Part shown: positions 1 through 8,732 of the stretch, in pieces | How positions within the stretch are numbered: the stretch's first letter is position 1 | Layout: each line of letters starts with the position of its first letter | DNA from: an uncultured Bacteroidales bacterium | Lineage (GTDB): Bacteria > Bacteroidota > Bacteroidia > Bacteroidales > Bacteroidaceae | NCBI GenBank assembly: GCA_902787555.1 | Contig: CADAGO010000030.1 | Location: forward strand, 1 to 49,248 | Length of the DNA stretch: 49,248 nt | Direction: 5' to 3' | Notes under the pieces: model-generated | Seen by the model: the letters and a program-made list of their open reading frames with translations, nothing else | Databases searched by the model: none | Told to the model about the DNA's origin: nothing | Position numbers and translations under genes: made by a program

Positions 1-96
1 GAGCATGGGAAGAGGTGGACGTTCGAGCGTGATGAGACGTTGGAGGATGCAGGCGAGCCTGGGCAGTGGAACGAGGGTAAGACCCTGAGCTATTAA
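1..96 (+). CDS. C-terminal end of an unidentified protein (partial)
   Basis: An open frame enters from the left edge and ends at TAA 94-96, leaving 31 codons. The fragment is rich in charged residues and Trp (ends EGKTLSY). No family can be recognised from so short a piece. A strong hairpin begins 2 nt after the stop, which supports this as a real gene end. Confidence 0.6.
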   Translation, partial: EHGKRWTFERDETLEDAGEPGQWNEGKTLSY

Positions 97-97
97 A

Positions 98-132
98 CAA
101 GAGATGCGAACCGTTTCAGTTCGCATCTCTTG
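98..132 (+). terminator. Hairpin terminator after the first gene
   Basis: A perfect 14-bp inverted repeat (98-111 pairs with 119-132) with a 7-nt loop sits directly after the stop at 96. The T-tract is weak, so it may act as an intrinsic terminator or an mRNA 3' stabiliser. Confidence 0.7.
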
Positions 133-439
133 CTTGTAAATTGGTATTATCCATAAGTCCTTCCATGTTCCCTCCCTCGGGAGGGTTAGTGTGGGTGCTT
201 TTATCCTTAACCATTATCAATTAACCTACTAAGCCATTAACCTATAACCGATAACCATTACCCCCTATTAAGCTATTAAGCTTTGTCATTTTGGCAGAGA
301 CGCAATATTGGCATGGTGTTTGCAAAATACCCCCATAAAGGAAAACCTCCCCCCACCCCTCCCAAGGAGGGGAGAAAGGAGGGCGGTATCCTCTCCCCTT
401 GGGGGAGATAAGAGAGAGGTTTAATAAAACGACATAATT
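133..439. repeat. Gene-free spacer with GC-rich hairpin repeats upstream of htpG
   Basis: No gene is supported here. CCCTCCC/GGGAGGG at 170-185 and the C/G-rich hairpins at 345-408 (for example TCTCCCC 92-98 of the 300s line pairing with GGGGGAGA at 401-408) belong to a family seen again at 3321-3416 and 33148-33190. Between them lies low-complexity CCATTAACC / CTATTAAGC repeat sequence at about 210-285. No convincing TAnnTTTG element for htpG was found, so its promoter is unassigned. Confidence 0.6.
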
Positions 440-2485
440 ATGAAAGGAAACATTGGGGTTACAACCGAGAACATATTCCCCGTTATCAAAAAGTTCTTGT
501 ATAGTGATCATGACATCTTTATCCGTGAAATCGTCAGCAATGCAGTTGATGCTACTCAGAAGCTTCGTACGATTGCCCAGAAGGGTGAGCTGAAGGGTGA
601 AGCCGGCGACCTGACCGTCCGTGTGAGCATTGACAAAGCGGCAGGCACGCTGACGGTGAGCGACCGTGGTATCGGTATGACCGAGGAGGAGATTGACAAG
701 TATATCAACCAGATTGCTTTCTCATCGGCAAACGACTTCCTGGACAAATACAAGGAGGATGCGAATGCCATTATCGGTCATTTCGGACTGGGATTCTACA
801 GTGCCTTTATGGTGAGCAAGAAGGTGGAGATTGTGACAAAGAGTTGGCAGGAAGGCAGCAAGGCTGTCAAATGGTCATGTGACGGCAGTCCCGAATACAC
901 CATCGAGGATGCAGACAAAGAAGACCGCGGAACAGATATCATCATGTATATCGATGATGACTGCAAGGAATTTCTTGAGGACAGCCGTATCGAGACTCTG
1001 CTGAAGAAGTACTGCCACTTCCTGCCTATCAGCATCGCTTTCGGCAAAAAGAAAGACTGGAAGGACGGAAAGCAGGTGGATACCGACGAGGACAATATCA
1101 TCAACGATACTACCCCACTCTGGACAAAGAAGCCTGCCGACTTGAAGGACGAGGACTACAAGGCGTTCTATCGTGAGCTGTACCCGATGAGCGACGAACC
1201 GCTGTTCTGGATTCACCTGAATGTGGACTTCCCATTCAACTTGACTGGTGTGCTCTACTTCCCAAAGGTGAAGAACAGCATAGAGCTGCAGAAGAACAAA
1301 ATACAGTTGTATTGTAATCAGGTATTTGTCACAGACAGCGTGGAGGGTATCGTGCCTCAGTTCCTGACGCTGCTGCATGGTGTGATTGACTCGCCCGACA
1401 TCCCATTGAACGTGAGCCGTAGTTACCTGCAGAGCGACAGCAACGTGAAGAAGATTTCATCGTACATCACCAAGAAGGTGAGTGACCGTCTGCAAAGCAT
1501 CTTCAAGAGCGACCGCAAGGAATTTGAGCAGAAATGGGATGACCTGAAGATTTTCATCAGCTATGGTATGCTGACCGAACAAGACTATTTCGACAAGGCA
1601 AAAGCATACGCTCTGCTGAAAGATACTGAAGGCAAATACTTCACATACGACGAATACCAGACCCTCATCAAGGACAATCAGACCGACAAGGACGGCACAC
1701 TCGTCTATCTCTATGCACAGAACACGGAAGCACAATACGCATATATCGAAGCAGCAAAGAAAAAAGGATATAGTGTGCTCGTGATGGACGGCGAACTCGA
1801 TGCTGCCATGCTCGGACTCCTTGAAGAGAAGATGGAGAAAAGCCGTTTCGTGCGCGTTGACTCAGACGTCATAGACCGTCTCATCAATAAGAATGCTGAC
1901 GACAAGTACAACGACAACGACGAAACGCTGCTCTGCGACATGTTCAAGACCCAGCTGCCAAAACTCGATAAGATAGAGTTTAACGTACAAGAACAGGCTA
2001 TGGGTGCAGAGGCATCACCAATCGTTATCACACAGAGTGAATATATGCGTCGTATGAAAGACATGGCACGTTTCCAGCAAGGCATGAACTTCTATGGCGA
2101 GATGCCCGACATGATGAACGTTGTGGTCAATACCGATCATCCACTCATCAAGCGAGTTACGGAAGACGGTGAGGCTGCAACCGCAGAGGCCATCAAGCCT
2201 ATCGAAGCAGAAATCAAGGGACTGACAGCTCGCAAAGATGCCATCAACCAAAGCAATAAGGATAAGAAATACGACGAGATAACGCAGGAAAGCAAGGACG
2301 AACTGCAGAAGGTGAACAAAGACATCGAAGCAGAGCGCCAGAAGAAGACAGGAGTGATTGGCGACTACGCCAAAGACAACCCAATCGTTCACCAGCTCAT
2401 AGACCTCGCCCTGTTGCAGAACGGACTCCTGCGTGGTGAAGCCCTCACAAACTTTGTTCGCCGTAGCTTGGAGTTGATAAAGTAA
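440..2485 (+). CDS. htpG: HtpG, Hsp90-family molecular chaperone
   Basis: This is a cytosolic ATP-dependent dimeric chaperone of 681 aa, somewhat longer than the roughly 620-aa proteobacterial HtpG. The GHKL ATP-binding fold is at the N-terminus: the Asn-bearing helix reads REIVSNAVDAT near residue 30, followed by DRGIGMT and the glycine-rich lid GHFGLGFYSAF near residue 115. The middle domain carries IPLNVSRSYLQSD near residue 325, a variant of the usual LPLNVSRExLQ. The C-terminal dimerisation region contains a charged stretch of about 50 residues (about 585-640) rich in Lys and Glu that accounts for some of the extra length. The ATG at 440 gives the expected family start. It is a single-gene unit whose last 41 bases overlap the end of the convergent capA-like gene. 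Confidence 0.97.
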   Translation: MKGNIGVTTENIFPVIKKFLYSDHDIFIREIVSNAVDATQKLRTIAQKGELKGEAGDLTVRVSIDKAAGTLTVSDRGIGMTEEEIDKYINQIAFSSANDFLDKYKEDANAIIGHFGLGFYSAFMVSKKVEIVTKSWQEGSKAVKWSCDGSPEYTIEDADKEDRGTDIIMYIDDDCKEFLEDSRIETLLKKYCHFLPISIAFGKKKDWKDGKQVDTDEDNIINDTTPLWTKKPADLKDEDYKAFYRELYPMSDEPLFWIHLNVDFPFNLTGVLYFPKVKNSIELQKNKIQLYCNQVFVTDSVEGIVPQFLTLLHGVIDSPDIPLNVSRSYLQSDSNVKKISSYITKKVSDRLQSIFKSDRKEFEQKWDDLKIFISYGMLTEQDYFDKAKAYALLKDTEGKYFTYDEYQTLIKDNQTDKDGTLVYLYAQNTEAQYAYIEAAKKKGYSVLVMDGELDAAMLGLLEEKMEKSRFVRVDSDVIDRLINKNADDKYNDNDETLLCDMFKTQLPKLDKIEFNVQEQAMGAEASPIVITQSEYMRRMKDMARFQQGMNFYGEMPDMMNVVVNTDHPLIKRVTEDGEAATAEAIKPIEAEIKGLTARKDAINQSNKDKKYDEITQESKDELQKVNKDIEAERQKKTGVIGDYAKDNPIVHQLIDLALLQNGLLRGEALTNFVRRSLELIK

Positions 2486-3491
2486 TCGGTCGACATCCCA
2501 CGATCTTAGCAGGTATGACATCCATTGCGATGCTCGTACCTGTTTTTATGTTCAGCCGCACCATCATGCATTGACGCGTCTGCGGTGGATGCTGGTCGAA
2601 CACGAAATTGCCCAAGCTATAACATACAAGTGAATGACCAATGGTGTCGATGGGTTGAACGACATGCGGATGATGCCCTATAATCGCATCCGCTCCTGCA
2701 TCTGCTAACTGACGTGCCAGAAAACGCTGGTTCATCGACGGGAATGTATTGAATTCGACACCCCAATGCAAAACCGTCACGATACGAGTATCGGGATGCT
2801 GCTGGTGATAATCGGCAATGGTGCTCACAAGGCTATCGGAGGCAGGTTGACACACCCCAGGCTTCCCATCAAGATAATGCCAGTTCTCCAATGCCATCAT
2901 CACTGCGTTGAACACCGCAACACGTACATGCCCCTTAGAAATAATGACGGGTGAAGACTGCTGCTCATAGTCAGAACCGTAACCGAGAGGGATGATGCCC
3001 GCATCGGTAAGATGCTGATATGTTGCCTGTAAGCCTCGACGACCTTGGTCGTTGGTATGATTGTTCGCTAGTGCCGCATGTGTGATGCCGACCTTCTGCA
3101 AATCCATCGCCCACTCAGCATTCGCACGGAAGATGTAGCGCTTATTGACCGGTGAAACGGTATCGGTCAACGGACATTCGAGATTGATAATCACTGCATC
3201 TGACTGCCGGAACTCCGTCTGCACACTATCGAAGAGGTAAGCCACCCCTCGACGTTCGGCAATCGGTCGCACTCCCCTATCCAGCAACACATCTCCAGTG
3301 AAGAGAATAGAAAGTTGTTCCTCCTCTCCCTCTCCATTGGAGAAGTGAGAGGAGGAGCGACTGCGTTTTTGTCCCCCCTCAGCCCCTAAAGTGGCTCTGT
3401 CCCCCGTTGGGGGATGACTGGAACTCGGAGAAGAGGAACACGCATAAATCATCGAAAGACTAACAGCCAGTACTATAGTAAATTTCTTCAT
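2445..3491 (-). CDS. CapA-like (PGA_cap) metallophosphatase-fold lipoprotein
   Basis: The 348-aa protein belongs to the CapA/PgsA family named for poly-gamma-glutamate capsule synthesis, a calcineurin-like fold. It has LSILFTGDVLLDRGV, the family ANNHTNDQG motif, and IIGHHPHVVQ followed by SLGNFVFDQ, which are the usual metal-site signatures. A lipoprotein signal (MKKFTIVLAVSLSMIYAC) predicts envelope anchoring. Between the lipobox and the domain lies about 40 residues of Ser/Gly/Glu-rich low-complexity sequence encoded by GC-rich hairpin repeats (3321-3416). It overlaps the upstream DUF3160 gene by 32 nt on the same strand and the end of htpG by 41 nt on the other strand. Family membership is clear. 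The substrate is unknown and a capsule role is not implied by this context. Confidence 0.9.
   Translation of the reverse strand: MKKFTIVLAVSLSMIYACSSSPSSSHPPTGDRATLGAEGGQKRSRSSSHFSNGEGEEEQLSILFTGDVLLDRGVRPIAERRGVAYLFDSVQTEFRQSDAVIINLECPLTDTVSPVNKRYIFRANAEWAMDLQKVGITHAALANNHTNDQGRRGLQATYQHLTDAGIIPLGYGSDYEQQSSPVIISKGHVRVAVFNAVMMALENWHYLDGKPGVCQPASDSLVSTIADYHQQHPDTRIVTVLHWGVEFNTFPSMNQRFLARQLADAGADAIIGHHPHVVQPIDTIGHSLVCYSLGNFVFDQHPPQTRQCMMVRLNIKTGTSIAMDVIPAKIVGCRPITLSTPSYGEQSL
3321..3416. repeat. GC-rich hairpin repeat inside the capA-like gene
   Basis: CCTCCTCTC near 3321 pairs with GAGAGGAGG near 3350, and a second hairpin (CCCCC, GTT, GGGGG) lies around 3401-3413. The same style of element lies in intergenic DNA at 345-408. 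Here it is translated as a low-complexity linker just after the lipoprotein signal. Confidence 0.6.
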
Positions 3492-5904
3492 TGACCGTCA
3501 GCTTTTTCTCGCTGTCGAGGATAAGCGGCAACATCCACTTTGGACGTCCGGGTACATCGCCCTTTTCTAGGCGCTCCTGCCAATCCTCATCGGTGAGACG
3601 CTTATCCAGTTCGTTAACGAACTCATAGTAGCTGTATGTAGCTCCACGAGTGAGATAAGTCTTACCGTCAATCTCGACAATCACATAGAGAGCATCGGCA
3701 TTACCTGTTGCCTCGTAGAGGATTCCACACTTGTCGCAACCCAGTACTACACGTGTGAACACATCGGCAACCTGAGCAATAGAGCGGTCAGCACCTTCTA
3801 CTTCGCCCCACGAAGAAGGAGAGAGGTCTGGATCGATAACACTGAGCGTAAACCATTCGAGCGAACTGCCGAGGTATTCTATCTCACGATACTCAGACTC
3901 GTCGAGCGGTTTGTGGTTCAACTCCTTCTTCGTAATAGCGATGCAGAAGTCGATATAATCCTCCAACTGCTCGGTCTTTTCACGCAGGTCATCGTTCATC
4001 AACTGATTCTTGTCAAGCAACTTGTGTGTCATGGAGAGCATTTCGCGCATCTTGTTCCAAAACTTCAGATTGGGTTCGACATAGCCTACGAGAAGCGGTT
4101 CAGGCATCTCTTCTCCACCACCACATTCTGCACAAATAGGCTGCTCAGCATACAGGATTGCATCGTGCTTCAGTTCTGCCCACGAAGCCAGCGCTGTGTT
4201 CAGGTTCTTGCGAGCCCATGCATTTGTGTTCATATAGTCAGGATAGCTCTTGTCGCTGTTCTGCAGCGTAACCAGACACTCGAACCACTTGTTGTACATC
4301 GACAAGTCCCATTCGTCGAACTTCGAGAACTTTTCCTTCATCTCTTTCGACTGCTTGTCATAGTCGCTCCATAATGAAGGATAATCATATACATCTTTTA
4401 TAATATTGTCAGCTTCTTCTGCACCGAAAGCAGAGAACACATCCAGTCCTGATGGGAATGGTTTGTCGCTGTTTGGAGTAGAATCGAACATACATGAGAG
4501 CACCTCTCCGTCAGGTGTATAGCGCTGTGGCATGAAGTTGATCTTATCTTCACAACCATCTTCGGAAATCTTCGACTTCACATGGTTACGCTCCTTGAAC
4601 AGGTTCACCAGGAATGTATCAAGTGATTTCAACTTGCCAGCATCTACAAGGTCATTCAAAGAACTATATTTCTGCTTTGTGAAATATTCAGCCATATCGA
4701 ATACAGAAACATTGTCCACTTCACCCATTAAGAAATTCAGCATTTCGTAGACATCCTGTCCAGGCAGCTTGTCGCCTTTCTTCAGGGAATTCAGCAGGTA
4801 AGCCATCATCGAAGCATACTTCACAGATGCCTGATTCTCACGACAGAAGACACAAGTCTGCAACCACATCATCGCACGGAAATATCTCTTCTGTGCCTCC
4901 GTGCGGGTGTAATGACCACGAGGCGTGAAGAGGTCGTAGGCAAAGCTCAGTTCCCTATAGTCCATCATCGGCGACTGTGTCTCCTGCAAAGCATCAATGT
5001 TTGCAATCTCAGCCTCGACCTTCGACTGGTATGAAGCCGGCACAACAAGATCAGATTTGCCCATGAGCAAACGGTCCCCAATTGCAAAGAATGCTGCGTT
5101 ATATTCTGCCATATCCTTGATTTCAGCATTAGTAGTCTGGGCAACAACCTCCATCGCACGCTTGTTCATATTCACACATACATTATGAATACGGTCGACA
5201 AATTCCTGTCGCTCAACCATCTTCAGCACGTAGCTGAAATACATGTGGAATGCTTGCAGATACACATCCGTCGTCACATAGTTCGGAATGCGGTTATAGT
5301 CGTTCTGCTCATAGACATTGAACAATTGCTGGTTTTCTGTCGGAACGATGACGAAGTTGTTCTGATTCAATTTTGCATAGAACTGCTGGTCAAACTCGTC
5401 AAGCACAAACATATTCACCGTCAAGGCAGGATTCAGCAGTTTCAGCCCGCTGCGATCCATCTCACGATGCTTCTCCATCTCAGCCATCCGCTCATCAATT
5501 TTCTTCACAAATGCCGTTTCCTCCTGTGTCAACTTCGCATTGCTGAAATCGGTCACATAGGATTCACTCCAGTCGTGCTGCTCCAAAACGTCATAACAGC
5601 GGCTAAAATACCAGTCGCACTTCGTACAGAAGAAAGAATTGATTTCTGCCTCCATAAACCACACACCCTTCGTGGCGTATACATAGTTCTTCAGCAAACG
5701 CAGTTCCTGATAGGTCATGTTCGAGATATCCACACTAAGATCTACCTTATCAGGCAGCGAGTCTGCAGTCATTAGAAACGAATGAGGATTGAACTCCTCA
5801 CACTCCACATTCTCTTCAGCGAGTGTATCGCCTGTCGGCTTACCAGTGTTGTTACATGCGCACAACACCAGCAACATCGACAATGATAAAAGTACTTTTT
5901 TCAT
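3460..5904 (-). CDS. DUF3160 lipoprotein with YARHG-like N-terminal domain
   Basis: This protein of about 814 aa starts at the ATG at 5904, chosen because it directly precedes a lipoprotein signal (MKKVLLSLSMLLVLCAC); an in-frame Met 15 nt upstream is the alternative. Near residues 60-110 it has a YARHG-like segment (LRLLKNYVYATKG, with YATKG in place of YARHG). The remainder matches DUF3160, for example VTTDVYLQAFHMYF near residue 210. A CxxC pair (CAECGGG) lies around residue 600, and a C-terminal segment reads YVIVEIDGKTYLTRGA. The function of DUF3160 is unknown. It lies 51 nt downstream of a small lipoprotein gene and overlaps the capA-like gene, so it is probably cotranscribed with both. 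Confidence 0.88.
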   Translation of the reverse strand: MKKVLLSLSMLLVLCACNNTGKPTGDTLAEENVECEEFNPHSFLMTADSLPDKVDLSVDISNMTYQELRLLKNYVYATKGVWFMEAEINSFFCTKCDWYFSRCYDVLEQHDWSESYVTDFSNAKLTQEETAFVKKIDERMAEMEKHREMDRSGLKLLNPALTVNMFVLDEFDQQFYAKLNQNNFVIVPTENQQLFNVYEQNDYNRIPNYVTTDVYLQAFHMYFSYVLKMVERQEFVDRIHNVCVNMNKRAMEVVAQTTNAEIKDMAEYNAAFFAIGDRLLMGKSDLVVPASYQSKVEAEIANIDALQETQSPMMDYRELSFAYDLFTPRGHYTRTEAQKRYFRAMMWLQTCVFCRENQASVKYASMMAYLLNSLKKGDKLPGQDVYEMLNFLMGEVDNVSVFDMAEYFTKQKYSSLNDLVDAGKLKSLDTFLVNLFKERNHVKSKISEDGCEDKINFMPQRYTPDGEVLSCMFDSTPNSDKPFPSGLDVFSAFGAEEADNIIKDVYDYPSLWSDYDKQSKEMKEKFSKFDEWDLSMYNKWFECLVTLQNSDKSYPDYMNTNAWARKNLNTALASWAELKHDAILYAEQPICAECGGGEEMPEPLLVGYVEPNLKFWNKMREMLSMTHKLLDKNQLMNDDLREKTEQLEDYIDFCIAITKKELNHKPLDESEYREIEYLGSSLEWFTLSVIDPDLSPSSWGEVEGADRSIAQVADVFTRVVLGCDKCGILYEATGNADALYVIVEIDGKTYLTRGATYSYYEFVNELDKRLTDEDWQERLEKGDVPGRPKWMLPLILDSEKKLTVNEEIYYSTGC

Positions 5905-5955
5905 AATCTCATTTACCATTAGACTATTTACTACTTATTATTTCGATCTATTGAA

Positions 5956-6513
5956 TTATTTTCTATTGTGAAATTCCGAAACGTATTTCAGTCCGAATCC
6001 CTGTTGCCAATAAACACGTTCCACCGTTGTTCCGTCTGTGTCACGCTCCCACGTATGTATCATCGCAGGCACAGAATCTCGCTCTACTTTGAAGTCCTTC
6101 AGCGGTAATCCCAAGCGAGAGCCTAGCCATAGTGGGCGTATCTTTCTACCCTTGTAGAGATGGAAGATGAACAATCGTTTATCCTGTTCATGCCGATAGC
6201 GTGTTGCCTTGATGACTCCCACCAGTATCTCGGGAATTCCGTCACCTGTCAGGTCTCCACAGTCGAACTGATAGACAGGATGGAGCAAGGTCCACACATC
6301 GAGCAGTTTCTCTTCCGAATAGTGTCGTATCTCCCATGTAGAATCAACTGCAACCAGTTCTATGCGCCCTTTGTTTCCTTTCGACTGATAGGCGAACGAT
6401 GAGGGCGAGGTCTCGGTAATCACACACCCCTGTTTCCTCTCCTCGTCGCATCCGACCACCGTCAGACACACCGCAAGTATTATCAGCGCTTTTCTCACTT
6501 GATTTGCAAGCAA
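5956..6513 (-). CDS. Small VCBS/FG-GAP-like lipoprotein
   Basis: The 185-aa protein has a lipoprotein signal ending VVGC near residue 22. Its central segment FDCGDLTGDGIPEILVGV has the D-x-T-x-D-G-x-x-E/D pattern of VCBS/FG-GAP calcium-binding repeats. The rest is beta-rich with many aromatic residues. Its first codons overlap the end of the GH51 gene by 19 nt, so translational coupling is likely. Relatives in Bacteroidales are often annotated only as hypothetical proteins. The function is unknown; an accessory envelope role is a guess from its neighbours. Confidence 0.8.
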   Translation of the reverse strand: MLANQVRKALIILAVCLTVVGCDEERKQGCVITETSPSSFAYQSKGNKGRIELVAVDSTWEIRHYSEEKLLDVWTLLHPVYQFDCGDLTGDGIPEILVGVIKATRYRHEQDKRLFIFHLYKGRKIRPLWLGSRLGLPLKDFKVERDSVPAMIHTWERDTDGTTVERVYWQQGFGLKYVSEFHNRK

Positions 6514-8051
6514 ACAATCGATGCTTTAGGCATATCCACTACCAATTGACCGTTCGCAATCTTTGCACCGTTGAATGAAGTTGGCTTCACGAGGTTAGGA
6601 TTCTCAAACGTGTTGTGGTCGGCAATGTTCTTCGAAGTCAGAATCTGTGCATTCTGCACCCTACCCCTGATGTTTCCGAGATCTATCGTTACCTTCGTTG
6701 TATTCTTTAAGTCGGCATTTGCAAGGTTGATATTTACTGTTCCGTCTGCCATCTTAGAAGCAGAGCAGCTCACATAAGGAGCCACACGGCGGGCGCTGTT
6801 CTTCTGTTCGTTCTCAGCATCGAAATAGTCACACTTCACAGTCAGCGGAATATTTACAGCTTCCATATTGGGCACATACATCTTGAAGACATGATAAGTT
6901 GGTGTGAGCAACATCTTGTCGTCCTTTGTTAAAACCATACTCTGCAGCACATTCGCAATCTGAGCGATGTTACACATCTTCAGACGCTTCGTGTACTGAT
7001 GGAAAGTGTTGAGCGACACAGCTGCTACCATCGCGTCACGCATTGAGTTCTGCTGACGTAGGTGTCCTTCGATACTACCTGGCTCCTTATCCCACCATGT
7101 ACCCCACTCGTCGAGCAACAGGTCCACCTTCCCTTGTGGATCGTACTGGTCCATTACTGCAATCTGCTTTCTCAGCACCTCTTCCACACCGACTCCACAC
7201 TTAGCGATTGTCCAGTAATACTGGTCGTCATTAAACTCCGTCGCACTACCCTTGCTGCCACTCCAAGTGTAGCACGTATAGTAGTGGAGCGACAGACCCT
7301 TCATGTGGTCGGCACAGCGATCCATCAAGGTAGCAGTCCAGTCGTAGTCGTAGTCGGTAGCACCCGAAGCAACTTTGTAGAGTTTGTTTCCGCTATATTC
7401 GCGGCAATAAGTCTGATAGCGACGATATAGGTCACTATAGTATTCTGGACGCATGTTACCACCACATCCCCAACTTTCGTTACCTACACCTATATAATAA
7501 ACTTTCCAAGGCTTCTCACGTCCGTTCTGCTTTCTCAGTTTGGCCATCGGACCGTCAGCAGCAGTCATATATTCCACCCACTTTGCAGCCTCTTCTACTG
7601 AACCGCTACCTACATTCATGCTCACGTAAGGCTCGCAGCCCAGCAGCTCGCAGAGATTCAGAAACTCATGGGTGCCGAAGCTGTTGTCTTCAACCGTTCC
7701 TCCCCAGTTGTTGTTTACCATACGAGGACGAGATTCCTTTGGACCAATTCCGTCCATCCAGTGATACTCGTCGGCAAAGCAGCCACCTGGCCAGCGCATC
7801 ACCGGCACCTTGATATCTTTCAACGCCTGCAACACATCGTTGCGATAACCCTGCGTGTTTGGGATTTTCGACTCAGGACCTACCCACAGACCGCCATAGA
7901 TACAAGTACCCAGATGCTCGGCAAACTGGCCGTAGATTTCCTTATTGATTTTCTCCTTTGCATCATTCACCTTCAAGGTTACTGATGCCTCTTTCTGTGC
8001 AGCTACAGGCAACGCAAGTGCCATAGCTAATGCTAATACTGATTTCTTCAT
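6495..8051 (-). CDS. GH51 alpha-L-arabinofuranosidase, secreted
   Basis: The 518-aa enzyme is predicted to release terminal alpha-L-arabinofuranosyl groups from arabinoxylan or arabinan. The signal peptide is MKKSVLALAMALALPVAAQ without a lipobox, so it should be periplasmic or exported. The GH51 signatures are present: NKEIYGQFAEHLG at the N-terminus, the acid/base Glu192 in GVGNESWGCGG, and the nucleophile Glu315 in LLLDEWGTWWD. The C-terminal beta-domain ends in the normal way (MPKASIVCLQIK), so the enzyme looks complete. It starts 18 nt after a small lipoprotein gene on the same strand. Together with the two GH10 xylanases 7 kb away it suggests arabinoxylan use, although no SusC/SusD pair is present here. 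Confidence 0.95.
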   Translation of the reverse strand: MKKSVLALAMALALPVAAQKEASVTLKVNDAKEKINKEIYGQFAEHLGTCIYGGLWVGPESKIPNTQGYRNDVLQALKDIKVPVMRWPGGCFADEYHWMDGIGPKESRPRMVNNNWGGTVEDNSFGTHEFLNLCELLGCEPYVSMNVGSGSVEEAAKWVEYMTAADGPMAKLRKQNGREKPWKVYYIGVGNESWGCGGNMRPEYYSDLYRRYQTYCREYSGNKLYKVASGATDYDYDWTATLMDRCADHMKGLSLHYYTCYTWSGSKGSATEFNDDQYYWTIAKCGVGVEEVLRKQIAVMDQYDPQGKVDLLLDEWGTWWDKEPGSIEGHLRQQNSMRDAMVAAVSLNTFHQYTKRLKMCNIAQIANVLQSMVLTKDDKMLLTPTYHVFKMYVPNMEAVNIPLTVKCDYFDAENEQKNSARRVAPYVSCSASKMADGTVNINLANADLKNTTKVTIDLGNIRGRVQNAQILTSKNIADHNTFENPNLVKPTSFNGAKIANGQLVVDMPKASIVCLQIK

Positions 8052-8069
8052 GATTTGATTGGTATTTTT

Positions 8070-8546
8070 TTATTCTTCCTTTATAAATGTCAAGTCATTT
8101 TCCGGCCAATAGACGGATTTACCGCCATCACGTATCTTCAGTCGCGACTCTGATTCGTCACCCCAAGTGATGATAATCTCGTCACCGTCAACAAAGTAGT
8201 CGAACGAAGTGAAGTTCAGGCTCCCAATGCGGCCGCTCGAACCTGTGCCGTCCTCATCGAAGCAAAGGCGGTCGTTGTCGTCCGTATCGTAGATACCAGC
8301 CATAGACTCTCTTGTGTAGCTTTCAGGTTCAGTAACCACTTCTGTTTCTACGACAGTCTCATCCGTTTCATCCTCCAAAGGGGTAGAAACAGCATCTATT
8401 GTTCCCTTGATTTTGATTGAGCTACTATCTGCAGATGTTTCCTTCGTCACCGTTCCGTTCACAGTGATATCACAAGAAACCATCAATGCACATCCCAACA
8501 GCAAACCAGCTGCCATATATAGTTGGAAAAAAGGTTTGGTTCTCAT
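8070..8546 (-). CDS. Hypothetical lipoprotein, acidic
   Basis: The 158-aa protein has a lipoprotein signal ending MVSC near residue 25. It continues with an acidic Thr/Glu-rich linker (about 50-80) and a C-terminal beta-rich domain containing the acidic stretch DTDDNDRLCFDEDG and ending DLTFIKEE. I do not recognise a family. It is the first gene of the minus-strand group that continues with the GH51 enzyme 18 nt downstream. A TACTTTTG element lies 42-49 nt upstream of the start. Confidence 0.75.
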   Translation of the reverse strand: MRTKPFFQLYMAAGLLLGCALMVSCDITVNGTVTKETSADSSSIKIKGTIDAVSTPLEDETDETVVETEVVTEPESYTRESMAGIYDTDDNDRLCFDEDGTGSSGRIGSLNFTSFDYFVDGDEIIITWGDESESRLKIRDGGKSVYWPENDLTFIKEE

Positions 8547-8587
8547 AATTCTTATTGGTAAAATACTGTTGTTTATAGATAACGTTG

Positions 8588-8614
8588 CAAAAGTAGCAAA
8601 ATTTTACCATTCAA
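8588..8614 (-). promoter_or_regulatory. Probable promoter of the lipoprotein-GH51 group
   Basis: On the minus strand TACTTTTG (8595-8588) matches TAnnTTTG. The nearest upstream TTG (8614-8612) is only 16 nt away, shorter than the 19-21 nt seen elsewhere in the window, so the -33 assignment is weak. Confidence 0.5.
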
Positions 8615-8653
8615 CCATTATCTTTTATTTTTTTTCTTGTTTTCCCCTTTATT

Positions 8654-8683
8654 TTTCACTTTTCACTTTTCACTTTTCACTTT
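8654..8683. repeat. 7-bp tandem repeat (CACTTTT x4)
   Basis: Four copies of CACTTTT lie head to tail in the divergent spacer upstream of mltG. Similar short tandem repeats occur in several other spacers of the window. Confidence 0.8.
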
Positions 8684-8698
8684 ATTATCCATTTTACA

Positions 8699-8728
8699 TT
8701 GTACTTTTTATATTATTTCTTACCTTTG
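8699..8728 (+). promoter_or_regulatory. Promoter of mltG, possibly giving a leaderless mRNA
   Basis: TTG at 8699-8701, a 19-nt spacer and TACCTTTG at 8721-8728 match the Bacteroidetes sigma-ABfr consensus. The mltG ATG begins 5 nt after the -7 element, at about the expected transcription start. Confidence 0.75.
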
Positions 8729-8732
8729 CACC

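Noticed and set aside
8637-8732. Longer mltG start at 8637
   Set aside because: The upstream codons are a CACTTTT repeat and the promoter; the ATG at 8733 precedes the expected membrane helix.
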